From Candidatus Binataceae bacterium (GTDB lineage Bacteria; Desulfobacterota; Binatia; Binatales; Binataceae), in assembly GCA_024281015.1 (NCBI GenBank), contig JAMXLL010000114.1, positions 1 to 36,053 on the forward strand: DNA of 36,053 nucleotides, in the 5' to 3' direction. Numbering within the stretch: position 1 is the first letter of the stretch; each line of letters opens with the position of its first letter. Of the stretch, positions 23,563-32,908 are shown piece by piece. The position numbers and the translations under genes are program-made. The notes below the pieces were generated by a model. The model did not search any database. It was not told where the DNA came from and saw nothing but the letters and a program-made list of their open reading frames with translations.

Positions 23563-25683
23563 TCACTCCAGCCGGCGCAGCAGTAACAGCGAACGTCCCT
23601 CAACTCGCACCGCCTCTCCGGCCCGATACGTCTTGCCGCCGCGCCATGAGGGCGTCTGGTACGTATCAAGTATGGGCGTCCAGCGGCGGCCCCATTCAGC
23701 ACCCGGGAGGATAAAACCCAAAGGGTTATGGTGTGCATTGAAGATGATATAAAAGCTGGCATCGGTTATGGGTTCGCCCATTGCGTCTGGATTGGTAAAA
23801 CTGCTGCCGTTCAAATAAACTCCGAGCGATTTGGCAAACCCCATTTTCCAGTCTTCCTCGGACATCTCGCCGCCATCAGGCTTAAACCAGCCAATATCGC
23901 GAATCCCGCTGCCATGGAGCTGCCGCCCTTGAAACCATTTGCGGCGCCGGAAGGCTGGGTGGCGTTTGCGAAACAGCACGAGGCGGCGGCAGAACTCCAT
24001 CAATCGCTGGTCGGGCAGCTCCCAATTCAGCCACGAAATCTCATTGTCCTGACAATACCCATTATTGTTGCCCAACTGGGTATGCCCAATTTCGTCGCCG
24101 GCGCGTATCATTGGGACACCTTGCGACAACATCAGAGTCGCCAGGAAGTTCCGTCTCTGCCGCGCACGCAAGTCGATTATTGCTGGATCGTCCGCTGGCC
24201 CCTCATGGCCACAGTTCCAGGAGCGATTATCGTTATCGCCGTCACGGTTGTTCTCACCATTAGCCTCATTGTGTTTCTCGTTGTAAGAAACCAGGTCGGT
24301 CAAAGTAAAGCCGTCATGCGAGGTAACGAAATTGATACTTGCAGTTGGCGAACGCCCGCCGGCGCGATACAGGTCGGAGCTGCCGGTCAGGCGATAGGCG
24401 AATTCCGCCAGCGTCTGATCGCTTCCTCGCCAATAGTCTCGCACCGTATCGCGGTATTTGCCGTTCCACTCCGACCACAGGGGTGGGAAATTACCTACCT
24501 GGTATCCGCCTTCACCCAAATCCCAAGGCTCGGCGATCAGTTTGACCTGGCACAGCACTGGATCCTGGTGGATGATATCGAAAAATGCGCCGAGACGATC
24601 GACATCATGCAGCTCGCGCGCCAGGGCGGCGGCCAAATCAAAGCGAAAGCCATCGACATGCATTTCCAATACCCAATAGCGCAAACTATCCATTACCAAT
24701 TGCAGCGCGCGAGGCGATACCATGTTCAGAGTATTGCCGCATCCAGTATAGTCGAGGTAATAGCGGGGGTCGTCGGGCATAAGCCGGTAATAGTTTCCAT
24801 TGTCGATGCCGCGCATGCACAAGGTCGGCCCAAGGTGATTCCCCTCCGCAGTATGATTGTATACTACGTCGAGAATTACCTCGATTCCGGCCCGATGGAA
24901 GGCTTTGACCATCGCTTTGAATTCACGCACCTGCTCTCCCAGGCGGCCGCTCGATGAGTAGCGAACATCCGGAGCGAAGTAAGCAATCGAGTTGTAACCC
25001 CAATAATTCACCAGCCCTTGTTCACTGAGATGACGATCTACTACTGCCTGGTGAATCGGCATTAGTTCAACCGCGGTAATCGAAAGCGAACGAAAATATT
25101 CGATTACCCACGGGCTGGCCAGGCCTGCGTATGTTCCCCGCAGATTCGGCGGTACGAATGGATGGCGCGCAGTGAATCCCTTGACGTGAAGCTCGTAAAT
25201 CACCGTCTCATGCCAGGGAGTATTGAGGCGCCGATCGCTGCCCCAGGAAAACCTGGAATCGACTACCACACTCTTCGGCATCAAAGCGCTATTATCACGG
25301 TCGTCCCGGCTGAGATCGCCGTCGGGATTTCCAACCTCGTATCCGAAGAGGCGATCGTCCAGGTTGAAGTCACGATCGATTGCTTTCGCATACGGATCGA
25401 GAACCAGTTTCGCCGGGTTGAAGCGCTTCCCGAGACGAGGTTCATAAGGCCCATGAACCCGATATCCGTACCGCTGGCCAGGACCGATGTCAGGCAGATA
25501 AATGTGCCAGACCTGATCGGTTTGCTCGCTGAGCTGGAATCGCCCTGTTTCTACGTTACCGTCGCCGCTGCCGAATAGACAAAGTTCGACACCGGTTGCG
25601 TTTTCGGAAAAGAGGGCGAAATTCACCCCGCTGCCGTCGTAGGTCGTCCCGAGCGGGTAAGAAACTCCCGGCCGCGGCTTCAT
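23563..25683 (-). CDS. glgX: Glycogen debranching enzyme GlgX
   Basis: A 706-residue GH13 isoamylase-type debranching enzyme of full length. The N-terminal CBM48-like domain begins PGVSYPLGTTYDGSGVNFALFSENATGVELCLF. The catalytic barrel shows VILDVVYNHTAEGNHLGPTL, the nucleophile Asp in VDGFRFDLAAALAR, the acid/base Glu in KLIAEPWDLGEGGYQVG, and the third carboxylate in NFVTSHDGFTLTDLVSYNEKHNEANGE. NRDGDNDNRSWNCGHEGP is typical of GlgX. The enzyme hydrolyses alpha-1,6 branches of phosphorylase-limit glycogen in the cytoplasm. No other glycogen gene is in the window. The start has no strong ribosome binding site. The 409-residue ORF opposite it (23728-24957) is an antisense shadow. Confidence 0.97.
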   Translation of the reverse strand: MKPRPGVSYPLGTTYDGSGVNFALFSENATGVELCLFGSGDGNVETGRFQLSEQTDQVWHIYLPDIGPGQRYGYRVHGPYEPRLGKRFNPAKLVLDPYAKAIDRDFNLDDRLFGYEVGNPDGDLSRDDRDNSALMPKSVVVDSRFSWGSDRRLNTPWHETVIYELHVKGFTARHPFVPPNLRGTYAGLASPWVIEYFRSLSITAVELMPIHQAVVDRHLSEQGLVNYWGYNSIAYFAPDVRYSSSGRLGEQVREFKAMVKAFHRAGIEVILDVVYNHTAEGNHLGPTLCMRGIDNGNYYRLMPDDPRYYLDYTGCGNTLNMVSPRALQLVMDSLRYWVLEMHVDGFRFDLAAALARELHDVDRLGAFFDIIHQDPVLCQVKLIAEPWDLGEGGYQVGNFPPLWSEWNGKYRDTVRDYWRGSDQTLAEFAYRLTGSSDLYRAGGRSPTASINFVTSHDGFTLTDLVSYNEKHNEANGENNRDGDNDNRSWNCGHEGPADDPAIIDLRARQRRNFLATLMLSQGVPMIRAGDEIGHTQLGNNNGYCQDNEISWLNWELPDQRLMEFCRRLVLFRKRHPAFRRRKWFQGRQLHGSGIRDIGWFKPDGGEMSEEDWKMGFAKSLGVYLNGSSFTNPDAMGEPITDASFYIIFNAHHNPLGFILPGAEWGRRWTPILDTYQTPSWRGGKTYRAGEAVRVEGRSLLLLRRLE

Positions 25684-25860
25684 GTCGAGTGCGCAAACAA
25701 TCTGGTGGCGTTATGGTTCGCGATCTGTTCGATTGCTGCGCCAGCTAAGCCCGCCAGTTGGATATCGGAACCCGTCTCGCCATAGCTCTCACAGGCGAGC
25801 AGCACTGGACAATAGCTGCCGCTCACCGCACCGAGGCTTCGCCAGCACATCGCCTGAAGC

Positions 25861-26199
25861 TCAACTGCTAATTCTAAAACGCGACGGAAATTGCAAGGGA
25901 AAGTAATGGTCAGGATGGAGCGTGTGGGCCCGTGCGATCAATGCCTCTTCAGACTCGGGGATAGCTGGATCGGGAATGCAGCAGTCCACGGGGCACACCG
26001 CCGCACATTCCTCGCGGTCGAAAAATCCAACACACTCGGTACATTTGTCGGGCACAATGTAATAAATGTCGTCCGCCAGTGGCGGCCGCATTTCACCACC
26101 AAGTTCGGACGCCTGGCCCCCTTCATAGATCGCGTTATTGGGGCATCGCGGTAAGCATGCCCCACAATTGATGCATTCCTCAGTGATAACGGTCGCCAT
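25861..26199 (-). CDS. YfhL-family 2[4Fe-4S] ferredoxin
   Basis: A 112-residue ferredoxin started at the ATG at 26199 (MATVITEECINCG), which has GAAAGA just upstream; the track's GTG is 11 codons earlier. Cluster 1 ligands are in CINCGACLPRCPNNAI. Cluster 2 ligands are in KCTECVGFFDREECAAVCPVDCC, with the eight-residue insertion between the second and third cysteines that marks the YfhL/Alvin-type ferredoxins of low potential. The C-terminal tail (about 30 residues, SEEALIARAHTLHPDHYFPLQ) is longer than in the enterobacterial protein. It is a soluble one-electron carrier. It lies about 130 bp downstream of the Mrp/ApbC gene on the same strand, a sensible iron-sulfur context. Confidence 0.93.
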   Translation of the reverse strand: MATVITEECINCGACLPRCPNNAIYEGGQASELGGEMRPPLADDIYYIVPDKCTECVGFFDREECAAVCPVDCCIPDPAIPESEEALIARAHTLHPDHYFPLQFPSRFRISS

Positions 26200-26269
26200 T
26201 CTTTCACCGACTCGCGTGCGCGCGTCGCGCACCCTGTGATTCGCTCCTGCCAGGACCTGCTAATGCCCA

Positions 26270-26304
26270 CGCTTGCAGGGTGTCGCGGCTGTATAGTGCA
26301 AGCG
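26270..26304 (-). terminator. Hairpin between Mrp and ferredoxin genes
   Basis: CGCTTGCA and TGCAAGCG form a perfect eight-pair stem with a 19-base loop, 27 bp after the Mrp/ApbC stop codon in the direction of transcription. There is no T-run. It may attenuate or stabilise rather than terminate, since the ferredoxin gene follows. Confidence 0.35.
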
Positions 26305-26330
26305 CGCACGATTGAAATTCGCGTGGAAGA

Positions 26331-27383
26331 TTAATTCTGCGGCATCGCCGTGGCAACTTGGCGCGCCAACTCCCTGAACGCGGCGCTGGCCGGATGATTT
26401 GGATAGGCTAACACGAGTGGCATACCGTTGTCGCCGGTCTCCCGGATTTCCGGGTAGATTGGCACCTGCGCCAGGACCGGCATCGCCTCGACCCGGCTCA
26501 TTTTTTTGCCGCCGCCCCCCCCGAATGGTTCGTCGCGCTCGCCACAATCCGGGCATTCAAAGTAGCTCATATTTTCGACCACGCCGAGCAGAGGGCAGTG
26601 CACCTGGCGAAACATGCGTACCGCTCGCGAGGCATCGGCCAGTGCGACGTCCTGTGGGGTGGTCACTATCACCACCCCATCGAGTGCGACCTGCTGGGCG
26701 AGCGTGAGTTGGGCATCACCAGTGCCGGGAGGCAGGTCGACGATAAGGAAATCCTGGCTGCCCCAAAGCGTGTCTTTGAGGAATTGCCGCACTGCACTCA
26801 TAACCATCGGGCCACGCCAGATGATGGGCGCGTTATCGTCGAGAAAAAACCCGATGGAAATCAGCTTGAGGCCATAGCGATCAATCGGGTAGAAGTTTTG
26901 GCCACCCGCTGAGCGCGGCCGCTCACTGCCTGTGCCCATCATCATCGGCATCGATGGGCCGTAGATGTCGGCATCCAACAGGCCCACCTTGTAGCCGCTT
27001 TGACTCAAAGCCGCCGCCAGGTTCGCCGCTACCGTCGATTTTCCCACGCCGCCTTTCCCGCTGGCGACGGCCACCACCCACCGAGTGCCCTCCAGGCGGC
27101 TGCGGCCGGTCTTTTCACCCAGTTCCGGTTCAATCTTGCGCACCTTGAGTTCAACATTCGGGACACCTAAATCATGGGCGAGCACATGATGGATACGCGT
27201 ACCGATTTCGCGCAAGCTTTGTTCCTTTGCTCCTGGGTGACGCAACGTTATGGCAAAGCCGCCACCACCAGCAGGCGCAACGTCCTCGACGATACCTAAT
27301 GCTACGATGTCAGAGGTGTATCCGGGATAGTAGATTTGTGAGAGCGCGGAAAAAATGTCCTGCTCCGATATTTTGCGGGCCAT
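26331..27383 (-). CDS. mrp: Mrp/NBP35-family iron-sulfur cluster carrier ATPase
   Basis: A 350-residue ParA/MinD-type P-loop ATPase of the ApbC/Mrp group that transfers [4Fe-4S] clusters to target apoproteins in the cytoplasm. An N-terminal MIP18/DUF59-like domain (about residues 1-90, SEQDIFSALSQIYYPG...FAITLRHPGAKEQSL) is followed by the deviant Walker A VASGKGGVGKSTVAANLA. Next come GLLDADIYGPSMPMMMG, DFLIVDLPPGTGDAQLTLAQ and GVVENMSYFECPDCGERDEPFGGGGG, whose CPDC pair is the cluster-bridging motif. The G-rich stretch after it is characteristic. Length and order are standard. It is probably co-transcribed with the ferredoxin gene downstream. Confidence 0.95.
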   Translation of the reverse strand: MARKISEQDIFSALSQIYYPGYTSDIVALGIVEDVAPAGGGGFAITLRHPGAKEQSLREIGTRIHHVLAHDLGVPNVELKVRKIEPELGEKTGRSRLEGTRWVVAVASGKGGVGKSTVAANLAAALSQSGYKVGLLDADIYGPSMPMMMGTGSERPRSAGGQNFYPIDRYGLKLISIGFFLDDNAPIIWRGPMVMSAVRQFLKDTLWGSQDFLIVDLPPGTGDAQLTLAQQVALDGVVIVTTPQDVALADASRAVRMFRQVHCPLLGVVENMSYFECPDCGERDEPFGGGGGKKMSRVEAMPVLAQVPIYPEIRETGDNGMPLVLAYPNHPASAAFRELARQVATAMPQN

Positions 27384-27561
27384 GAAATCAAATTATTTCA
27401 AAAGAGGGGTATTGGCGAAACCGGCAGTTCACGCCTGCGGTTGTTGCTCGCAGGTCACCAACAAACTCCGCGAATTTCGCGTTTGGTCATCCGCGTCTTG
27501 CCACCTCGCGCGTACTTCTTCTGGCAGAGACTTCGGTCTTTCTGGATGAGAGTTGAGCAAC

Positions 27562-30024
27562 TTAGTCGCCCGCTGCTGTAACAGCACGGTCCGCTGATAC
27601 CTCTAGAGGCATGCAGCGGGTTATGAATGCGGGCCGGCGCCAGGCGATGTAGGCCGGCAGAATCAACACGCCGGCAATCATGTTGGTGGCCATCAGGAAG
27701 ATTAGCAGCACACTCATCTCATTGTGAAACAGCAAAGGCGAAAACGCCCAAGGCAGAATGCCACCAACCATCACCGCGAATGTGCTAAAGACAGCCGCCC
27801 CCGTAGTATGCAATGCGGTAGTAATTGAATCCTCTATGCCAATGCCCCCGGCTACTTCGTCTCGAATGCGTGCGACAGTGTAGATGCCATAATCTACTCC
27901 CAGACCGATACCCAATGAAATCACCGGTATAGTATCAATCGTGAGACCGATTCCGCGCGCGTTCATGTACACGAATGCACCAAAATTCGCCATTACGCAC
28001 GAAATGATAAACAGCGCTCCGGCCGTCAGGGATCGGAAAGTAAAGGCGCAGCAGATATAGATCACCAGCAGTACAAAGGTGATATTCATAAAATCGAGCT
28101 GCTTCAGAACATCGTTGGCGGCAAGAAAGAGTCCAGCCTCACCGCCGAGGTATTGTAGGTGCACTTTAGTTAACCTCGGGTCGGGTTCAATGCGCTGAGC
28201 CACGAATCTGCGAATGTCATCGCGCAGCCGATTGAGACGGCTGTACGTATGATCGGGCAACAGCAGGCGAATACAAGAGCTGGTCACGTGCGGACTGTGG
28301 GCAAAAAAGCGCTCCATTTCCCCCGGCGCGGTGCCGCCCAGAAACATGAACCATAAGTTGCCGCCCAACTCGATTCCGACCGAGGTTTTTTGGAAACTCG
28401 ACTGATCAAAGCCGGTGGGAATCGCGATAAACTTCGGGTAACCATTATGGAAACTCGAGTTGAGGGGCTTGATAACAGAAGCGAATGGGACCGCGGCAAG
28501 CACGTCGCCGTGGCTCACGAGGTAGTCACCAAGGTCATCGGACATACGCAAGACTTCGGGGCCGAGCCCGGATTGAGGATCGGGGTAGTCGGGTGTACTC
28601 AGCACCACCCAGCCCTCGTCAGTCGGGAAAAATCTGCCAATTTGAGCCGTGTCGAGGTTTACCTTGGCATCGGGGCGATACAGCGGCGTGCCCGGCGTTT
28701 CGTATCCAACGTGGGCCCGTTGTCCGGAAATCACCCCCCAGATAATGAAAGCGCCACCCGCGGCCAGCAGCGTCGCGCGGGCGGCGCCCGCTGTAACCGG
28801 CACCCGGATCAACCACTCGGTTAACCAGTGCATGCGCTTCACCCGAGGCTGGCCGGCCGATGAAAACCATCTTTGCCGGATACGCGGCCGGGGCAGAAAG
28901 CTCATGAAAATTGGTTGGAAGACGAACACCATTGTCAGACTCGAGGCCAGCCAGACTGCTCCGCCCAGGCCGATTTCCTTAAGCACCGGAATACCACCGA
29001 AGGAAATGAAAATGATTCCGGCGATGTCGGCCAGGATGGACAACAGACCGGGCGGCAGCATCACGTCCGTCGTGGTCGCGCAGGCGAGAATTTTGTCATC
29101 CAAGCGGTCGAGTTCATCGTAGTAACGCCCCTGCCACTGGATACCGTGGCTCAGGTCGCGAGCGGTTAGAATAAACGGAATAACCAGCATCACGGGGTCA
29201 AAGTTGTACCCCATCAAGCTGACGAACCCGAGTCCCCACAAGGCCGAAAAAGATCCTGTAACGATCGGCGCCCACCAACTGCTCCGATGCCCCAGGCTGA
29301 GATACAGAATAGCCAACATCAATGCGAGCGAGGTGACAAAAATAGTGGTGATACGCGGTAGGTAGTAATAACCCCATCCCGAGATAACCGGCTGTCCTGC
29401 CACATAGATGTCGGTGTTCTGGTCCGAGTACTTATGCACTAAGGCCTGGATCCTTTCGAATAGATCCTTGTAATCCAGTGCGCCCTCGTTGAAGCTGGCC
29501 GTGACCAGCGCTCCTTTGTTGTCATACGTGATAAGGCCGGCGACCGGTGCACGATGAACAAATACGTTCTGTTTCAGTTCATCGAGTTGCTGCTGATTCT
29601 GCGGAATCTTCGGATACATGTAGCAACGGGTGATAATCGCGCCCGGCACTGCACTGGCGAAGGCCACCCGATAAGAGGCCAGCGAGAAAATTTCATTATG
29701 ATCAACCCCCGGCAGGATATTCACTGCACGGGTGATGTCCTCGATTTTTTGCAGGGTGGAATAGTTGAAGATGTCACCTTCTCTTACGCGCAGCATCAGC
29801 GCCAATGTCTGAGCGCCGCCATAATGGGTGTGGAACTTGCGATAGAGCAGGGTGTTCGGATGATTGCTGGGAAAGAAATTTTCGAAACGAGTCGCAATCC
29901 GGACGCGCGCAGCCCAATAAGCCATGAAGATGGTTACGGCAACCAGGATCAGGCCTATAGGAACCCTGAACTGGAGGATCGACCGGCCGATACCTAGTTC
30001 ATTTCTGGCGTCCGATTCGTTCAT
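27562..30024 (-). CDS. MMPL/RND-family transporter with SSD-like helices
   Basis: An 820-residue membrane exporter of the RND/MMPL class. It has two homologous halves, each with one helix, a large periplasmic loop and five more helices. The first helix is LQFRVPIGLILVAVTIFMAYWAARV, followed by TRFENFFPSNHPNTLLYRKF. The first helix cluster includes VMLVIPFILTARDLSHGIQW and LSILADIAGIIFISFGGIPVLKEIGLGGAVWL. The second has TIDTIPVISLGIGLGVDYGIYTVARIRDE, the 'giGvDYgi' motif of MMPL proteins. Such proteins move lipids, hopanoids or hydrophobic small molecules by proton motive force. No periplasmic adaptor is adjacent. It is last in a same-strand series behind the two amidohydrolases and the alpha/beta hydrolase, but a strong hairpin separates it from them. 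Confidence 0.9.
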   Translation of the reverse strand: MNESDARNELGIGRSILQFRVPIGLILVAVTIFMAYWAARVRIATRFENFFPSNHPNTLLYRKFHTHYGGAQTLALMLRVREGDIFNYSTLQKIEDITRAVNILPGVDHNEIFSLASYRVAFASAVPGAIITRCYMYPKIPQNQQQLDELKQNVFVHRAPVAGLITYDNKGALVTASFNEGALDYKDLFERIQALVHKYSDQNTDIYVAGQPVISGWGYYYLPRITTIFVTSLALMLAILYLSLGHRSSWWAPIVTGSFSALWGLGFVSLMGYNFDPVMLVIPFILTARDLSHGIQWQGRYYDELDRLDDKILACATTTDVMLPPGLLSILADIAGIIFISFGGIPVLKEIGLGGAVWLASSLTMVFVFQPIFMSFLPRPRIRQRWFSSAGQPRVKRMHWLTEWLIRVPVTAGAARATLLAAGGAFIIWGVISGQRAHVGYETPGTPLYRPDAKVNLDTAQIGRFFPTDEGWVVLSTPDYPDPQSGLGPEVLRMSDDLGDYLVSHGDVLAAVPFASVIKPLNSSFHNGYPKFIAIPTGFDQSSFQKTSVGIELGGNLWFMFLGGTAPGEMERFFAHSPHVTSSCIRLLLPDHTYSRLNRLRDDIRRFVAQRIEPDPRLTKVHLQYLGGEAGLFLAANDVLKQLDFMNITFVLLVIYICCAFTFRSLTAGALFIISCVMANFGAFVYMNARGIGLTIDTIPVISLGIGLGVDYGIYTVARIRDEVAGGIGIEDSITTALHTTGAAVFSTFAVMVGGILPWAFSPLLFHNEMSVLLIFLMATNMIAGVLILPAYIAWRRPAFITRCMPLEVSADRAVTAAGD

Positions 30025-30145
30025 CGCTCCGCCCGCTCCGATTAGTCTCCGACGCAGGTTAGCAGAAGCGCCGGCTGGACGTCACCGCCCATGGGTTCGG
30101 GCCTGGTCCTGAGAAACCCGGCTCGGGCGACATTAGATAGGGAGG

Positions 30146-30185
30146 CCCGCCTCTCGCTGGCTATGGTGTTGCAGCGAGAGGCGGG
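30146..30185 (-). terminator. Strong hairpin after amidohydrolase B
   Basis: CCCGCCTCTCGCTG and CAGCGAGAGGCGGG form a perfect 14-pair stem with a 12-base loop, starting 11 bp after the amidohydrolase B stop codon on the minus strand. There is only a modest T-containing stretch beyond it. It is the most stable hairpin I found in the window and very likely ends the amidohydrolase transcript. Confidence 0.75.
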
Positions 30186-30196
30186 GCAAGGCTAGG

Positions 30197-31879
30197 TTAA
30201 CAGGCGCCTGAGCGTAGTACCTCGCCGTGTAGCAGTTCGTTAGTTTTGCCGCGGTCGTATAGCCAATCGCCGTTGACGAACACGTACTCGATGCCGCGGG
30301 CCGGCATCACCAGACGACGCCCGCCACCAGGCAGGTCGTTGCGCATCTCGCCCCGTTTGTCGGAACCCACCGTGTTGTAATCAAAGACCACGATGTCTGC
30401 TGCCATTCCAGGCAGCAAACGCCCTCGATTTGCGATTCCGAAAAAGTCCGCAGGTTCGGAGGTAATGCGTTTGATGGCGTACTCGAGCGGGATGGCTTGG
30501 CGTTCTCGTACCCAGGTGCCGAGCAGATAGGTGCAGTAGCCGGCGTCGCAAAGCATGTCGACATGGGCCCCACCATCGCTCAGGCCGACCATGGTGCGCG
30601 CATCATTGATCAACTCCGGAATGCGATCCTCGTTCGCGTTAAACAGTGCCATGGTGAACTCGATACCGAGATCATCCTCCAAGCCGAGGTCCAGGAACGC
30701 ATCAACTCCGTCGCATCCACGCTCGCGCGCGATATCCGCGACATTGCGGCCAATCAGCCGCTCCAGAGCCGGGTTTTTCACTTCTTTGATTTCGAGCCGC
30801 TCCCACTTGCCATTGAAGACAGCCGGGCGCTTGAGCGCCTCGCGGAAATCGCTGCGAAACTTGCGGTCCTGGTAGATCTTCTTCTGCACTTGCGGCGGCT
30901 GATTGAAGACGGGATTCCAGCTGTCAAGATTCGCGAAGATAAAGGGGTCGCGGAGATTAATTTGAATAGTCAATGGACGACAGGTTACTTGCGGAATGCC
31001 GCCACGCCGAATCAGTGGCTCGGCCTTGCGCAGCGTTTCCTGGCATGCCTCGGGCATGTCATCACGGTTAAGCAGCGCCAGCCACGTGACCGGGCGGGTG
31101 CTCTCGCGCAACAGCATGTCGAGAAATTCATATTCTTCATCCGCCATTAGGGCGACCGTTTTGGTCAGCGCTAGTTCGATAGCTCCGCGGCCGAGTTCTC
31201 GGAGCGAACCACAGTACGCCTTGAACTCATCGCGGCTGGCATTGCGGCAAGCGATCGGCCGGCCTTTATAGCCAATATGCTGAGGAACTGCGGTGGTGGT
31301 GAAGCCGAAAGCGCCGGCTGCCACCGCTTCCTTGATTAAGGCTGCTATTTTGGCGGTTTCCTCCGGGTTCGCGGCGCGTTCCATCGACTCCTCACCCATC
31401 ACGTAGTGGCGAAATGGGGTGAGCGCGGCCATGAAGCCCAGGTTAATTCCACATCCGCGCTGCTGCGCCGCATCGAGATACTGGGGGAAAGTTTCCCAAT
31501 CCCAAGTGACACCCTTTCCCAATACATCGAATGGAATCGCTTCGACGTTGACCAAGTCCCAGGCAGCGATCTCACGAACCTTGGGCCGGCACGGTGCAAT
31601 GCCAACCCCGCAGTTGCCCATGATCACACTCGTGACACCATGCCATGATGACGACGTGAGGTAGGGATCCCAACAGATTTGCGCATCATAATGGGTATGC
31701 GGATCAACGAAACCGGGCGACACCACGAGATCAGATGCGTCGATCATCTGCTTGGCGCCGGCACTGATGTCACCGATTTCAACGATTTTGCCATCCGCGA
31801 CGGCTACGTCCGCGCGGCGTGGCGGCGTGCCAGTACCATCGACGACCGTCCCGTTCTTAATCAACAGATCATAAGCCAT
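30197..31879 (-). CDS. Amidohydrolase B, N-acyl-D-amino-acid deacylase-like
   Basis: A 560-residue metal-dependent amidohydrolase of the D-aminoacylase/dihydroorotase-like group. The N-terminal composite domain starts MAYDLLIKNGTVVDGTGTPPRRADVAVADGKI. The TIM barrel has the metal-binding VSPGFVDPHTHYDAQICWDPYLTSSSWHGVTSVIMGNCGVGIAP, where HTHYDA and GNCG are typical of D-aminoacylases. GLSDGGAHVDMLCDAG supplies the late catalytic Asp, and ANRGRLLPGMAADIVVFDYNTVG closes the fold. The enzyme should hydrolyse an amide, carbamate or N-acyl bond in the cytoplasm; the substrate is unknown. GAGGAGG lies nine bases before the ATG. It is clearly paralogous to amidohydrolase A (32909-34630), and the alpha/beta hydrolase gene lies between them. 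Confidence 0.9.
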   Translation of the reverse strand: MAYDLLIKNGTVVDGTGTPPRRADVAVADGKIVEIGDISAGAKQMIDASDLVVSPGFVDPHTHYDAQICWDPYLTSSSWHGVTSVIMGNCGVGIAPCRPKVREIAAWDLVNVEAIPFDVLGKGVTWDWETFPQYLDAAQQRGCGINLGFMAALTPFRHYVMGEESMERAANPEETAKIAALIKEAVAAGAFGFTTTAVPQHIGYKGRPIACRNASRDEFKAYCGSLRELGRGAIELALTKTVALMADEEYEFLDMLLRESTRPVTWLALLNRDDMPEACQETLRKAEPLIRRGGIPQVTCRPLTIQINLRDPFIFANLDSWNPVFNQPPQVQKKIYQDRKFRSDFREALKRPAVFNGKWERLEIKEVKNPALERLIGRNVADIARERGCDGVDAFLDLGLEDDLGIEFTMALFNANEDRIPELINDARTMVGLSDGGAHVDMLCDAGYCTYLLGTWVRERQAIPLEYAIKRITSEPADFFGIANRGRLLPGMAADIVVFDYNTVGSDKRGEMRNDLPGGGRRLVMPARGIEYVFVNGDWLYDRGKTNELLHGEVLRSGAC

Positions 31880-31955
31880 TAACCAAGGCCTCCTCAGGTC
31901 TGATTCTTAAACCGCTCGGCTGATGATGCCCGATCGGTGCTCCGCTCTCAGCCCT

Positions 31956-32756
31956 TTATCTTAAATTGAGACTTGCAATGAACTGCTTCACCGCGGAGTT
32001 GAATTCCATCGGTTTTTCCAATTGATAGAAATGGCCGACATCTTTAATCACGGTCAGCTTGGCCCCCGGAATATTGTCGGCGAGCAATTTATTCGCGGCC
32101 ACCGGGGTTGCCTGATCTTCCTCGCCCGCTAGCACAATGGTCGGCTTGCGAATCTCGCCCAGCCGGCTCGTGATATTCCAGTTGAACACGCCACCTGGAT
32201 CGGCAACGGCGGAATCAAAGACATGCTTCGGAAAATTGGATTGCACTATGAAATGCGAGCGCATCACCTCGAGGATTTCCGGACGCTCACGCTTGGTCCG
32301 TGCCGAGACCGCTCCTTCGAGCAGGGCTGAAAAGGTCGCCTCAAAATTGTTCTTGAAGGCCTCTGCGGCCTCCTTGGGCATATTCTCTCCAACTCCGGTT
32401 CCCGAACTGAGAATGATGTTGGCAAGAACACGATCGGGATAGTCCAGGTTGAACTGCATCGCGATCATTCCGCCGATCGAGTTACCGATTAAGATAGCTT
32501 TGTCTATCCTGGCAGCGTCCAGCACCGCGGCAATGTCACGGGCATGCTCCGGGATTGAATAGCCAGTGCGGGGCTTGTCCGAACGGCCATGGCCGCGCTC
32601 ATCGACCACTACCACCCGGTTTGTGCGCGCGAAAGGGAAAACCTGGAAGTACCAAATATAGCCGTTGGTCGTCCACGGATGCAGAAGGACGAGAGGGACT
32701 CCTTCGCCATAAATATCGTAAAAGGTTTTAACTCCGCCGTTATCTGCAAAGGGCAT
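31956..32756 (-). CDS. Alpha/beta-hydrolase
   Basis: A 266-residue alpha/beta-hydrolase. I start it at the ATG at 32756 (MPFADNGGVKTFYDIYGEG), which has AGGAG nine bases upstream; the track's extra 32 residues look non-coding. The oxyanion region is GVPLVLLHPWTTNGYIW, followed by VVVVDERGHGRSDKP. The nucleophile elbow is ILIGNSIGGMIAMQF (Ser in GNSIGG), the acid is probably Asp in VLAGEEDQATPV, and the base His is in VIKDVGHFYQLEKP. Members include esterases, C-C bond hydrolases and haloalkane dehalogenases; the substrate is unknown. It sits between the two amidohydrolases on the same strand, 77 bp from the downstream one, so a shared catabolic role is plausible. Confidence 0.92.
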   Translation of the reverse strand: MPFADNGGVKTFYDIYGEGVPLVLLHPWTTNGYIWYFQVFPFARTNRVVVVDERGHGRSDKPRTGYSIPEHARDIAAVLDAARIDKAILIGNSIGGMIAMQFNLDYPDRVLANIILSSGTGVGENMPKEAAEAFKNNFEATFSALLEGAVSARTKRERPEILEVMRSHFIVQSNFPKHVFDSAVADPGGVFNWNITSRLGEIRKPTIVLAGEEDQATPVAANKLLADNIPGAKLTVIKDVGHFYQLEKPMEFNSAVKQFIASLNLR

Positions 32757-32869
32757 ATGGATGGCTCCTGGAGAAGAGCGATGCGGTCCAAAACCGGCAA
32801 GCGTCCGGCTAGGTATCGCGGGCCTTTGAGGAGAGCCACGCGTGCATCGCAAACGGATACAAATTCGAC

Positions 32870-32900
32870 GCAGGCGAGCCGCTAGGGCCGGCTCGCCTGC
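32870..32900 (-). terminator. Strong hairpin after amidohydrolase A
   Basis: GCAGGCGAGCCG and CGGCTCGCCTGC form a perfect 12-pair stem with a seven-base loop, beginning 8 bp after the amidohydrolase A stop codon on the minus strand. A moderately T-rich stretch follows (GAATTTGTATCCGTTT). It is a good terminator candidate, which would separate amidohydrolase A from the alpha/beta hydrolase. Confidence 0.75.
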
Positions 32901-32908
32901 TTACCAGT

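Noticed and set aside
23728-24957. 409-residue plus-strand ORF
   Set aside because: It is antisense to the unmistakable GlgX gene and has no recognisable domain. Long antisense ORFs are common in G+C-rich genomes.
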